Below, one piece after another: positions 9,125 through 16,832 of a stretch of DNA of 27,292 nucleotides. The stretch comes from JBBITW01 sp037440525 (GTDB lineage Bacteria; Desulfobacterota; BSN033; UBA1163): positions 1-27,292 of the forward strand of contig JBBITW010000029.1 in assembly GCA_037440525.1 (NCBI GenBank), given 5' to 3'. The stretch's first letter is position 1, and each line of letters opens with the position of its first letter. The notes below the pieces were generated by a model. The model was given only the letters and a program-made list of their open reading frames with translations. It did not search any database and was not told the DNA's origin. The position numbers and the translations under genes were made by a program.

Positions 9125-9403
9125 TTACCGAATTATATTGCGAAGTGGTTTTTTTAATATTTCAACAAGGAGAAGAGAGATATGCCTAAATGCGTCGATA
9201 CGTATTTTTTGCTTTTCAGCATTGGATAAATCCTTCTCATTTATAATTCCATTATAAATTTTATGAATAAGTTGAAAGATTCCTTTTAAATCATTCCATT
9301 TCTTAAATTCCAAAGTATAGAGGAGTTTTATGAATTCTATGGGAACCTCTTCTCCAATAACCTCAGATACCATCCTTTGATTAATTCTGATCCCATTTTG
9401 CAA
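9125..9403 (-). pseudogene. Displaced C-terminal part of the GT2 glycosyltransferase (frameshift)
   Basis: A 92-codon frame opening with TTG at 9403 overlaps the end of the GT2 frame by 23 nt in another phase. Its first residues (LQNGIRINQRMVSEVIG) look like what follows the KHESN/HESNI block in full-length GT2 enzymes, where a helix beginning near QxxNxIRI continues the chain for another 70-100 residues. The remainder is helix-rich and charged (EKQKIRIDAFRHISLLLVEI). It has no start-proximal ribosome-binding site and no recognisable independent domain. A TAG lies just upstream in this frame, so it cannot be a longer independent gene. The best reading is a one-base shift near 9401-9420 separating the C-terminus from the catalytic part, either real or a sequence error. 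A small coupled gene is the alternative. Confidence 0.6.
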
Positions 9404-10064
9404 TCTGTACCTCTATATGTTCTGGGACTCTCGTGATATTTGATTCATGTTTTCGGAGACAGAATAGAACTTCTTGAAGATTAGAAAAACGGGTGAGCTT
9501 ACTTAGTTGTCTCCAGAGTTCATAATCCTCTGAATGAATGGCTTCAGAGTTATATCCTCCAACCTCCTCGATCAAAGTCCGCCTCATTATGACAGCAGGG
9601 TGGGCAAAGGTCAAGGCATTATAGAAGCATAGCCGCCATTTTAAGACGCCATGCTCTTTTGGGAATCTTATAATCTTGATCTCTTTCCCCCGACTATCTA
9701 TAATCTTTACCCCACAGCCCAATACCCCTATATCAGGATTCTTCTCCAGATAATTCACCTGCTTTTCCAATCTTTCAGGCATACTGATATCGTCAGCATC
9801 CATTCTTGCAATATAATCTCCATGAGCCAGACGACACCCTTCATTAAGGGTTTGAATTAAACCTCTGTGGTCATATTGATGGACGATTATTCTATTATCA
9901 ATTTTTTGGTAATCTTTTAAAATGGCAGAAGTTCCATCCGTAGAGCCATCATCGATAATGATAAATTCGAAATCAGTAAACGTTTGAGAAAGAATACTCT
10001 CTATGGCTTCTTTTAAGAAATCCTCTCCATTGTAGACAGGAAGAATAACGCTCACCTTAGGCAT
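9381..10064 (-). CDS. GT2-family glycosyltransferase (catalytic part, C-terminus frameshifted away)
   Basis: Inverting GT-A glycosyltransferase. From the ATG at 10064 it begins MPKVSVILPVYNGEDFLKEA, the canonical GT2 start, with the nucleotide-binding DDGS (38-41), metal-binding DADD (89-92) and the acceptor-side motif HSEDYELWRQL. An upstream alternative start would add 41 residues that have no GT2 character and lie inside the preceding methyltransferase, so I chose 10064. Its ATGCCTAA overlaps the methyltransferase stop by 8 nt. The frame stops after 227 residues, shorter than the roughly 300 usual for this type. The missing C-terminal part appears in another phase at 9125-9403. The active-site half is complete, so partial activity cannot be excluded. 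Confidence 0.87.
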   Translation of the reverse strand: MPKVSVILPVYNGEDFLKEAIESILSQTFTDFEFIIIDDGSTDGTSAILKDYQKIDNRIIVHQYDHRGLIQTLNEGCRLAHGDYIARMDADDISMPERLEKQVNYLEKNPDIGVLGCGVKIIDSRGKEIKIIRFPKEHGVLKWRLCFYNALTFAHPAVIMRRTLIEEVGGYNSEAIHSEDYELWRQLSKLTRFSNLQEVLFCLRKHESNITRVPEHIEVQIAKWDQN

Positions 10065-10809
10065 TGGATTTTGCCTCTGCCCATATTTCACCCCAATGAA
10101 TCTCTGTATGAGTGAGAGTAAGACCTGCTGACTCAAGCTCCTCTTTAAAACCCCTGAGTGTATATTCAATCCGGTGTGTTTGGTCACTGAAATAAAACAT
10201 ATTGAGTTCTTTTTTCATAGGCACATACCAATGACGATCAAACATTGGGACACGAATCAGCCAGCGTTTGGGTTTCTTAGCTTCCTGTATCTTTTTTATA
10301 AATCCAATACGATCTTCTATATGCTCCAGTATGTTTGAGAGTACAATTGTATCGTATATCCCTTCGGGCAAATCCTTTAAAGCATCTCCATGGATCAGGG
10401 TGAGATCTGGATGTTTATAAAGTCTCTTCGCATTGGAGATATTTTCACCATTGAGATCAATTCCTGTAACAATAGCTTGAGCCTTTGTCACCATAGACCA
10501 GGCCAATGCCCCATATCCGCATCCTATATCAAGGACCCTCTCTCTTGGATTTAATCTCTTTGTGAAGAAGTCATGATATTCCATAAGGCGATGCTTCACA
10601 TGTATACCATCTTTGTCATAATGCATGGCGACATTATCAATATGGCCGGATATATCATCATCAAGGTTTAGTAACAAACGCATTGCTGAAGGAGAATCTT
10701 TGCTTTGGATCGAAAGCAACCAGAGATTAAATATCTTTCTCCCCAGTTTATAAGGGACTAACTTAATAACAGGTATCAAAATCCTTTTAATACCTTTTTT
10801 TATCTGCAA
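10057..10809 (-). CDS. Class I SAM-dependent methyltransferase
   Basis: 250 aa. The AdoMet-binding motif I is RVLDIGCGYG (91-100), followed by VTGIDLNGENISNAKRL (motif II acidic residue), LIHGDALKDLP and the post-motif strand YDTIVLSNILEHIED, typical of O-methyltransferases in the Methyltransf_11/23 group. A basic, hydrophobic N-terminal stretch (KKGIKRILIPVIKLVPYKLG) may lie against the membrane. Translation probably begins at TTG 10809, inside the end of the upstream GT4 gene (10-nt overlap), with a strong GAGGAG 5 nt ahead. It is likely to methylate a sugar hydroxyl or a lipid-linked intermediate. The substrate is unknown. Confidence 0.88.
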   Translation of the reverse strand: MQIKKGIKRILIPVIKLVPYKLGRKIFNLWLLSIQSKDSPSAMRLLLNLDDDISGHIDNVAMHYDKDGIHVKHRLMEYHDFFTKRLNPRERVLDIGCGYGALAWSMVTKAQAIVTGIDLNGENISNAKRLYKHPDLTLIHGDALKDLPEGIYDTIVLSNILEHIEDRIGFIKKIQEAKKPKRWLIRVPMFDRHWYVPMKKELNMFYFSDQTHRIEYTLRGFKEELESAGLTLTHTEIHWGEIWAEAKSNA

Positions 10810-11948
10810 AGAAGCTCCTCAAATACCTCCTTATGCCTTTTTAACCATGGTTGAAGATCAAAATATTTAACTGCTCGCTCCCTTGCCGCTTCTCCATATC
10901 TAGTCCTTTCATCATAGATGCGAAGCACTGCCTCTGCCATGGCTTGAGAGTCAGGTGGCAATTCCTCTTCCCATGTTAATCGAGCAGGGATACCTATCCC
11001 TGCCTCATCTCCTACAAGCTCCGGGACTCCTCCGCTATTGGAATATACAACTGGTATACCACACGCCATAGCCTCCTGGACGACGGTTGGACATGGGTCA
11101 TTATATTTAGTATGAATAAGGATATGAGATTTTCTATAGATATCTGGGGCATCCTTATATAAGTATGGTCCCAAAAAAACTATATGATCAGAAACCCCAA
11201 GCCTTTTTGCAAAATGGAGACTATTTTGAATGGCTTCCTTTTGAGGCAAAGAACCGAGTTTACCTGTAACAATCAATTGAACGTTAGAATGATATTTAAT
11301 AAGGAGTGAAAGAATTCTGACTGCATGCTCAAAACGAGAATAAGGAAATTGATTTCCTCCCAATAAAAGAATAATCTTTTTAGGATCAGGGTCTGAATCA
11401 TTTGGTTTGAAGAATTTTGTGTCAACAGGATTGTATAGAATTTCCCATGAATCTTTCCTCTCGCCTAAAAAATGATCGGCACTGAGCTTACAGAACCTGC
11501 TCTGGTAAAAAACATAATCAGCGGCATGAAGCATTCTTTTCATGGGATAATTAACCTTTTCGTATCCAGGACCATAACATGCTTTATACCAAACACCATT
11601 CTGGTTCCAGACCAAACGCACTTTCTTTCTTTCTTTCAACCATAGAATCTGAGACCAATCCCTTGGGGTAACACTGCTGACAATATATTGAATGTTGAAA
11701 CGGAATGGAGAATTTGGAAATACATTTTGAAGGAGCTGGTACTTAATCATTCCACCGTAAGCAATCTCATTCTGACATGGAATGTGATTTATACCATAGG
11801 AGACATAAATCTTTCCATCAGGCGGCCTTTTTGTAAGAAAGATTCCTGCCCATCTCGGAGAATTCTTAAAAACCATCAAAATGTATGATAAGAGTTGACG
11901 AATGGGGTAAGGAAACAAAAACTTGATAAGATTCAAAAATATTCTCAC
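10800..11948 (-). CDS. GT4-family glycosyltransferase
   Basis: 382 aa, GT-B fold. The C-terminal half carries IILLLGGNQFPYSRF, HIVFLGPYLYKDAP and the donor-site segment HTKYNDPCPTVVQEAMACG, with D...E in place of EX7E, then VVYSNSGGVPELVG. The N-terminal acceptor half includes KVRLVWNQNGVWYKACYGPG and a VFYQSRFCK block typical of GT4 enzymes that begin with a search for an accepting chain. The DPC...EA.SCG/ACG and NSGG.PEIVG/PELVG segments closely resemble those of the GT4 at 15888-16829, so the two are probably paralogues. The start is GTG 11948 with AAGGTAGAG about 7 nt upstream, and the gene lies 17 nt after the radical SAM gene. Confidence 0.9.
   Translation of the reverse strand: MRIFLNLIKFLFPYPIRQLLSYILMVFKNSPRWAGIFLTKRPPDGKIYVSYGINHIPCQNEIAYGGMIKYQLLQNVFPNSPFRFNIQYIVSSVTPRDWSQILWLKERKKVRLVWNQNGVWYKACYGPGYEKVNYPMKRMLHAADYVFYQSRFCKLSADHFLGERKDSWEILYNPVDTKFFKPNDSDPDPKKIILLLGGNQFPYSRFEHAVRILSLLIKYHSNVQLIVTGKLGSLPQKEAIQNSLHFAKRLGVSDHIVFLGPYLYKDAPDIYRKSHILIHTKYNDPCPTVVQEAMACGIPVVYSNSGGVPELVGDEAGIGIPARLTWEEELPPDSQAMAEAVLRIYDERTRYGEAARERAVKYFDLQPWLKRHKEVFEELLCR
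10815..10820 (-). promoter_or_regulatory. Shine-Dalgarno GAGGAG deciding a TTG start
   Basis: GAGGAG on the minus strand lies within the last codons of the GT4 gene and 5 nt before TTG 10809. No ATG or GTG lies nearby in that frame, so this site supports the TTG start of the methyltransferase and translational coupling to the upstream gene. Confidence 0.6.
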
Positions 11949-11965
11949 AAATAAACTCTACCTTA

Positions 11966-13426
11966 TCATCTAAGGAGTGAAGAACGTATAGCCTTTATAA
12001 TATTAATAGCAGGTTCAGGAAGAAAACCTTTTATCATTTTCCTCCATTTTGGAGTATTATCAAAGCACTCTTCTAAGAGAGCCTTCCTTCTCAAGACCTC
12101 TTCCTTATCAAAGTCAGGTGTGGTAATCCATATGGTATGGCCTGTGCTCATCAAATCCCTTCTTATTAAAAAATTATCAAACTCCGGATCTGAGATATAA
12201 CCTTCTTTGAAGCACCTATCGAGGAGTCTCGTGCCTGGATAAGGTTGGGCAATATTTACACAAAGGGATGTATTTCCTCCTAATCTGCGAATTTTTTTAA
12301 GATAGTTTAGACCTTTAATAAATCTTTCTTTTGTTTCACCTGGATATCCAACAATGACAAAGAAAGAGAGCCTTGGAATCTTATATTTAATAAACATCTC
12401 AATAATATGAAATGCCTTATCGAGATCTATGTCCTTATCCATAATCTTTAACATTTCAGAGTCCCCATGTTCGAGAGCAAGGACTATTTCAGAGCAATTA
12501 GATCTTTTAATGAGCGATATGACCTCCTCATCCAGCGTATCTATCTTCACCCCATTTGGAGTTCTCCAATTGAGGTGAGCATTATTCTCATTTAGGTAAA
12601 TGATTCCCTCAAGTATCTCAATTGTCCTTCTCTTTCTTAATGTGAAATTATCGTCCTCGATTTCAAGGGTTCGAATGCCGAATCTTTTCACTAAAAACTT
12701 AATTTCCTCAAGAACATTCGTTGCAGAACGATATCTATATTTACGTCCGTAAATGGGATGAATAGAACAGAATTCACAATTAAAAGGGCAACCTCTGGAT
12801 GTAATAATAGAAGCAATGCAACCCTTCTCCCTTCTTGGAGAAATAATAAAATATTTCTCCATCGATGGAATCGAATAATCTAATAGGGGAAGATCATCTA
12901 AATCTTCGACAATCCGGGCTGAAGGAAACCGTTCATTATTAAATGAGTCATGGGAGTAAACTCCTAATATCTCTTTAGGATTTTTACCATCGGCTATCTC
13001 TTTAATAGCAATTTCACCCTCTCCAACTACAATTAGATCAGCTTTTGATTTCAGGGCCAAACGAGGCTGTGTGGATGGGTAAACTCCTCCCATGACTACA
13101 AGAGTATTAGGAAACTTCAATTTGATCTGTTCTATTAGGTCATGAACGACAGGGGCAATCTGGCTGAATGGGGCTGAAACTCCAATTAAATCCGTAGTAG
13201 AAGGTATCATTTTTATAATATCCTCTATATCAAGCCCAACAATATAGCCGCTTGCATATTTTTTTATATTGGAAAAACCAAACCTTAATGCATCGATAAA
13301 ATGGACTTCATGTCTTCCTTCGGCTTTTAAGAATGAAGAAAGGGAGCGAAGCCCAAGACATTGTGAAAATATGAATTCTTCTTTTCGGGGAAATATAAAG
13401 GGAGGATTAATTAATGTAATCTTCAT
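11966..13426 (-). CDS. Cobalamin-binding-type radical SAM enzyme
   Basis: 486 aa, class B layout. A B12-binding-like Rossmann domain comes first (MKITLINPP, SAPFSQIAPVVHDL, VVMGGVYPSTQP, VGEGE at 134-138), then the radical SAM core with TSRGCPFNCEFCS, where Cys213, Cys217 and Cys220 form the CxxxCxxC cluster ligands. RSATNVLEEIKFL, the EIVLALEHGDSEMLKIM segment and VIVGYPGETKERF are core-fold landmarks of this group. The usual DxHxxG cobalamin-ligand motif reads D45-A-L-R-F-G, so the lower-ligand histidine is absent. Family members perform methylations at unreactive carbons or phosphorus, ring contractions and other radical steps. Within this operon it probably modifies a sugar or lipid carrier, but the reaction is not predictable. 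The ATG 13426 has only AAAAGAA upstream. Confidence 0.92.
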   Translation of the reverse strand: MKITLINPPFIFPRKEEFIFSQCLGLRSLSSFLKAEGRHEVHFIDALRFGFSNIKKYASGYIVGLDIEDIIKMIPSTTDLIGVSAPFSQIAPVVHDLIEQIKLKFPNTLVVMGGVYPSTQPRLALKSKADLIVVGEGEIAIKEIADGKNPKEILGVYSHDSFNNERFPSARIVEDLDDLPLLDYSIPSMEKYFIISPRREKGCIASIITSRGCPFNCEFCSIHPIYGRKYRYRSATNVLEEIKFLVKRFGIRTLEIEDDNFTLRKRRTIEILEGIIYLNENNAHLNWRTPNGVKIDTLDEEVISLIKRSNCSEIVLALEHGDSEMLKIMDKDIDLDKAFHIIEMFIKYKIPRLSFFVIVGYPGETKERFIKGLNYLKKIRRLGGNTSLCVNIAQPYPGTRLLDRCFKEGYISDPEFDNFLIRRDLMSTGHTIWITTPDFDKEEVLRRKALLEECFDNTPKWRKMIKGFLPEPAINIIKAIRSSLLR

Positions 13427-13546
13427 TAAATTCTTTTATATAAATTTAGCGATTTTCATAATCTTTAATCGTATGGCAACCCTTCAGGATTGCTTTTAAT
13501 TACATACCCGCATTAAGCAGGCAAGGCTAAAGTTTGAATCTATGAA
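13427..13546. other. 120-nt gap, nothing recognised
   Basis: The space between the GT4 stop and the radical SAM start is AT-rich. On the minus strand TTGCCA is followed by TATGAA only 13 nt later, too close for a standard promoter. No hairpin, repeat or ORF stands out. Confidence 0.5.
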
Positions 13547-14665
13547 TTACCAGTTTACAAATCCCTTCATGAAATTTTCCCATAGAGGGATCTGTGCTTC
13601 ATAGGAATTCGCTTTCGCTGTTTTTAAACCCTCCTTCAGTAACTCATTAATATTTGAACGATTATTAATCGCATATTCTGTCCAATGGGCTAATCCTTCA
13701 ACATCGTCAATATCAACCATCCAACCATTCTCTCCATGTCTTACAAGGTCCATTGCCTGGCCAACACGTGTTGTTATGAGAGGGACACCACTTGCCATTG
13801 CCTCAAGCACTGCTTTTGGACCTCCTTCCTGTCGAGAAGAGACAATATAGGCATCAATTGCCTGAAATAGCTCTCCTATTTCAGGATAGTTCTTTAAATA
13901 AATGTGTTTATAGGGGACACCAATCTTTTCCAAACCCAATTTAATATAACCCCGGGCAGGTCCACTGAGTAAAACAAAAATCTCAGGTATTCGATCTTTT
14001 AAAATCTCAATAACCTTTAAAAGAATATCAGGTCCTTTGATCATTTTTGGCTCTATCCCATCTCCCCAACCCACTCCATCCTTTTGAAATGACCCTATGA
14101 CAACAGCCGATTGAGGGATTCCAAGTTTCTTCCGAACATTACGTCTGGACTCCTCGGTCTGGAAAGAAAAGTAGGAAAGATTGATACCAATCGGGATTAG
14201 AAAAACCTTTTCCGGCAAAATACCAGAACTTAGAACTATCTCTTTCATCTCAGTATGTGATACTTGAATTCGATTGATAAGATGGTGAAGTTGACATAAT
14301 CTTTCATAACTCAGGTCAAATTCCTTCACCCCAGTTCCTGGTTTTCCATGAAAGTAAGCCATACCCACACGCTGGTTTTTTTTTAACCATCCATCACTAA
14401 GAATGGAGAAATGACTTCCGTAAAAAACTGTTTGATTCTCAGCGAATGGCAATAAGTAATTATTTGCTACTCTTATACCTATTTTTTGAGCAATTGTTCC
14501 TAATTCTACCATCTCCCAGAATATGACCCATGGAGAATTTTCACCCACAAGAAATAAACGTGAGTAATGAGGCCAGCTATGAATAACAGGCCATGTTAGA
14601 GTCTTTAGCCCACTTTTAACCAATTTTCTTACCATTAGGCTTATCGAGAATGGTAATTTATCCAT
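13547..14665 (-). CDS. GT4-family glycosyltransferase
   Basis: About 372 aa. The C-terminal domain has the canonical retaining GT4 set: VVIGSFQKDGVGWGDG (phosphate-binding loop), KGPDILLKVIEILK, DAYIVSSRQEGGPKAVLEAMASG with the full EX7E pair, and ITTRVGQAMDLVRHGENGWM. The N-terminal acceptor domain includes VFYGSHFSILSDGWL and AYFHGKPGTG. It is the GT4 of the window whose donor-binding motifs are most conventional. I chose ATG 14665 (MDKLPFSIS); GTG 14680 would add five residues, and neither has a good ribosome-binding site. Transcription enters from the repeat-bearing gap at 14681-14977. Confidence 0.9.
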   Translation of the reverse strand: MDKLPFSISLMVRKLVKSGLKTLTWPVIHSWPHYSRLFLVGENSPWVIFWEMVELGTIAQKIGIRVANNYLLPFAENQTVFYGSHFSILSDGWLKKNQRVGMAYFHGKPGTGVKEFDLSYERLCQLHHLINRIQVSHTEMKEIVLSSGILPEKVFLIPIGINLSYFSFQTEESRRNVRKKLGIPQSAVVIGSFQKDGVGWGDGIEPKMIKGPDILLKVIEILKDRIPEIFVLLSGPARGYIKLGLEKIGVPYKHIYLKNYPEIGELFQAIDAYIVSSRQEGGPKAVLEAMASGVPLITTRVGQAMDLVRHGENGWMVDIDDVEGLAHWTEYAINNRSNINELLKEGLKTAKANSYEAQIPLWENFMKGFVNW

Positions 14666-14706
14666 AATCCTTTGAATCACTATTAAATTCTATTTAAAAT
14701 TTTTTA

Positions 14707-14936
14707 CCCCCTAACCCCTTCCCCACTCATTGGGGCTGTGTCGCAATCAATGAGGTGCATGCCATGTTTGTCATTCCTAGCCTCCTTTTTCTGTCATTCC
14801 GAGCGAAGCGAGGAATCTATAGAATTCAAACCCTTATAAAACATAGATTCTTTGGCTAAAGCCTCAGAATGACATTGCGGCACATCCTCATTGGGAAGAG
14901 GGGAGGTCGGTATGACTCGCAACCGAGGTGAGGGGG
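14707..14936. repeat. Composite palindromic intergenic repeat (CATTCCGAG family)
   Basis: A 230-bp imperfect palindrome fills most of the 297-nt gap. Outer arms begin ccccctaacc (14707) and end ggtgaggggg (14936). Inner arms are 14792-14820 (tgtcattccgag...gaatctat) and 14843-14874 (atagattc...cagaatgaca). The inner arm is almost identical (28 of 29) to the reverse complement of 20561-20589 in another gap. No transposase is encoded, so it is a REP/MITE-like non-autonomous element. Confidence 0.82.
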
Positions 14937-14977
14937 ATAATTGTAAAGATTTAATTGCTCCAGATAATAAGACTTAT

Positions 14978-15856
14978 TCATTCCAATAATTCTAATCCTC
15001 CGATATACTCCATTCTACCAACATACAATCGTTCATCAACATCACTACCTGTGTAATATGCCATCTTCCCATCAGGCGAAAAGCGGACACATGTTTTAAA
15101 TGGTGTTAACCAAGCAGGCTCACAATGTGCAACAATCCTCCGACCTTTTTCCGTCATCATCAAACATCCGCTCATAAATGTTGACCCATAGATAATATAA
15201 CGTTTACCACCCAACCATATTGTGCTAATATTTGGCCCCATTCCTACCTCAAAATGATTAATATAAGTCAACGATTCACCACTGAAATGGGCATGCACTG
15301 CAACCTTTATGTTTTTCTCTGTTTCCCCCCGCAAAAAAACATTATTCTCATTTTCAAAGTATGGCAAATTCACACCTACTATACCATATGCTTTACATTG
15401 ATCAAGAAATTGTGAAACATTAACTAATCGTTTTCTAAATATATAACCATCTTTTGACTCTGCAACAATTAAGCGAGGAGTTGCTTTATGTCCATCAAAC
15501 CAAATACCCATTATAATATTATCTGACCTACGTATAAATGTTGGAATGCCAATACATTTTGATTCATATAATGATTGGGGATATATAACCGGTTTAATAT
15601 TTTCTGGGTTTTGTTCATCAACTAAAGCGATAAAAATGGAATTCCTTGATGACCATGGCGTTGGTTGACAGCATACATATACTAATCCTTCGTCGATTGG
15701 TGATGGATCAAATACTGACCCTGCCCGCCACCATTGAGATGGATTTGGTCCAAGCCATTTACCTTCATCTTTAAAACAAGTCACCTTCTCTAATAATTCG
15801 TTTACATTAACACCTTCCCAACGACCAACTGTAGGTTGAGGTTGGGCTTTCCTCAT
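14978..15856 (-). CDS. Beta-propeller-like protein of unknown function
   Basis: About 292 aa from ATG 15856. I do not recognise the family with certainty. The chain is rich in short beta strands ending in aromatic/polar turns and has blade-like repeats: GLVYVCCQPTPWSSRNSIFI, DNIIMGIWFDGHKATPRLIV, NNVFLRGETEKNIKVAVHAH, KRYIIYGSTFMSGCLMMTEK, KMAYYTGSDVDERLYVG. This resembles the five-bladed propellers of GH32/GH43/GH68-type proteins, whose catalytic acids I cannot place here. There is no signal peptide, so it is probably cytoplasmic. It could act on a sugar precursor, serve as an accessory domain to a transferase, or be a sugar-binding protein. A TTG at 15925 would overlap the upstream GT4 by 38 nt and has no suitable ribosome-binding site. 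AGGAGAG at 15872-15878 is 15 nt before the ATG and only 6 nt before an in-frame ATT, so the true start is uncertain. Confidence 0.8.
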   Translation of the reverse strand: MRKAQPQPTVGRWEGVNVNELLEKVTCFKDEGKWLGPNPSQWWRAGSVFDPSPIDEGLVYVCCQPTPWSSRNSIFIALVDEQNPENIKPVIYPQSLYESKCIGIPTFIRRSDNIIMGIWFDGHKATPRLIVAESKDGYIFRKRLVNVSQFLDQCKAYGIVGVNLPYFENENNVFLRGETEKNIKVAVHAHFSGESLTYINHFEVGMGPNISTIWLGGKRYIIYGSTFMSGCLMMTEKGRRIVAHCEPAWLTPFKTCVRFSPDGKMAYYTGSDVDERLYVGRMEYIGGLELLE

Positions 15857-15871
15857 ACATTCAATTATAAA

Positions 15872-15878
15872 CTCTCCT
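15872..15878 (-). promoter_or_regulatory. Shine-Dalgarno AGGAGAG with ambiguous start
   Basis: AGGAGAG is the best ribosome-binding site between the GT4 stop (15888) and the propeller-like gene. Its distance to ATG 15856 is long (15 nt), while an in-frame ATT at 15865 is at the ideal 6 nt. The site argues against the TTG at 15925. Confidence 0.5.
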
Positions 15879-15887
15879 AACCGGCGT

Positions 15888-16829
15888 TTAATTGAATCCC
15901 ATAATATTGAGATATCTGTCTGCAACTTCTTTTAAAGAAAGAAGTGAAATTCGTTTCTGTGCTTCATAATACTCTTCTATAAGCTTATTTAAAAGTGAAG
16001 GAATCTCTTCTTTCGAGTTAAAACCCAGACCTGCCTTACCAACTATCTCTGGATGTCCGCCACTATTGAGGTAAATAGCCGGTAATCCACACGAAAGTGC
16101 TTCTATTAATCCATTAGAGCAGGGATCATTTCGGCTTGCAGTTATATAAATATCATGCTGTCTCAAAAGGTTTGCTAATTTCTTAGAAGGGACAGCCTTT
16201 ATATGTTTAATATTTTTGAAACTAATGGATGATCTACCGATGAAATTATATTCAAAACGCCCCCAATCAAGATTTTCATCAAGCCATTGATAAATCTCGG
16301 TTCCTTTATTTGGATTGTCCGACCAGCTTGTAGAGATCAGCCTGACTTTCCTTTCTAAACTAAAGGATATCCTTCCATGAGGATGAAAGATATCAGGGTC
16401 TGCTGCATTCATAATCACTGTGGGTGATTTAAAATGAAATCCCATCTCGATATGTTTCATTAAACTGTAATTTGATTGGAAGATGGTCACATCAGCAATT
16501 TCATGATTTATTTCTGCTATCTCTTTATCAATCCCTTCATCCCTTCCCCGATATAATCCTATAGGTCCATCTACTCGATGCACCATCTTGCATCCTCCCC
16601 TCTTCATCCTTCTGAGCTGGTCAAAGTTGAAGTTAAATGAGTTAAAAAGGCAAGCTTTTGTTTTCTCCGATATTTTATTATTTTCTACACGAAAATTACG
16701 ACGCCTGAATTCCTTTCTGAGGCCAATAAGAAATTGATTTCCACCCCCATAGGGAGGCTTATGAAACTCATGAAAAATTGAGATATCAGCCCCATTTATA
16801 AAATTTATTACTTTATCGAAGAAAAACAT
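15888..16829 (-). CDS. GT4-family glycosyltransferase
   Basis: 313 aa, shorter than most GT4 enzymes, with a compact N-terminal domain: ISIFHEFHKPPYGGGNQFL, a glycine-rich acceptor loop common in GT4, then KMVHRVDGPIGLYRG and VTIFQSNYSLMKHIEMG. The donor domain has VRLISTSWSDNPNKG, YNFIGRS, HDIYITASRNDPCSNGLIEALSCG with D...E in place of EX7E, and AIYLNSGGHPEIVG. It is probably a paralogue of the GT4 at 10800-11948. The ATG is 3 nt after the preceding methyltransferase stop, with no real ribosome-binding site, so expression probably depends on coupling. Specificity is unknown. Confidence 0.9.
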   Translation of the reverse strand: MFFFDKVINFINGADISIFHEFHKPPYGGGNQFLIGLRKEFRRRNFRVENNKISEKTKACLFNSFNFNFDQLRRMKRGGCKMVHRVDGPIGLYRGRDEGIDKEIAEINHEIADVTIFQSNYSLMKHIEMGFHFKSPTVIMNAADPDIFHPHGRISFSLERKVRLISTSWSDNPNKGTEIYQWLDENLDWGRFEYNFIGRSSISFKNIKHIKAVPSKKLANLLRQHDIYITASRNDPCSNGLIEALSCGLPAIYLNSGGHPEIVGKAGLGFNSKEEIPSLLNKLIEEYYEAQKRISLLSLKEVADRYLNIMGFN

Positions 16830-16832
16830 TTA

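Noticed and set aside
10065..10187. N-terminal extension of the GT2 protein by 41 residues
   Set aside because: The added residues overlap methyltransferase codons and lack GT2 features; ATG 10064 begins exactly at the canonical GT2 motif.
13427..13546. Promoter before the radical SAM gene
   Set aside because: The best -35-like and -10-like boxes (TTGCCA and TATGAA) are only 13 nt apart and the region is generally AT-rich.
14707..14936. Rho-independent terminator
   Set aside because: The palindrome is long and imperfect, with no T-tract directly after a compact GC stem on the minus strand; a repeat element explains it better.
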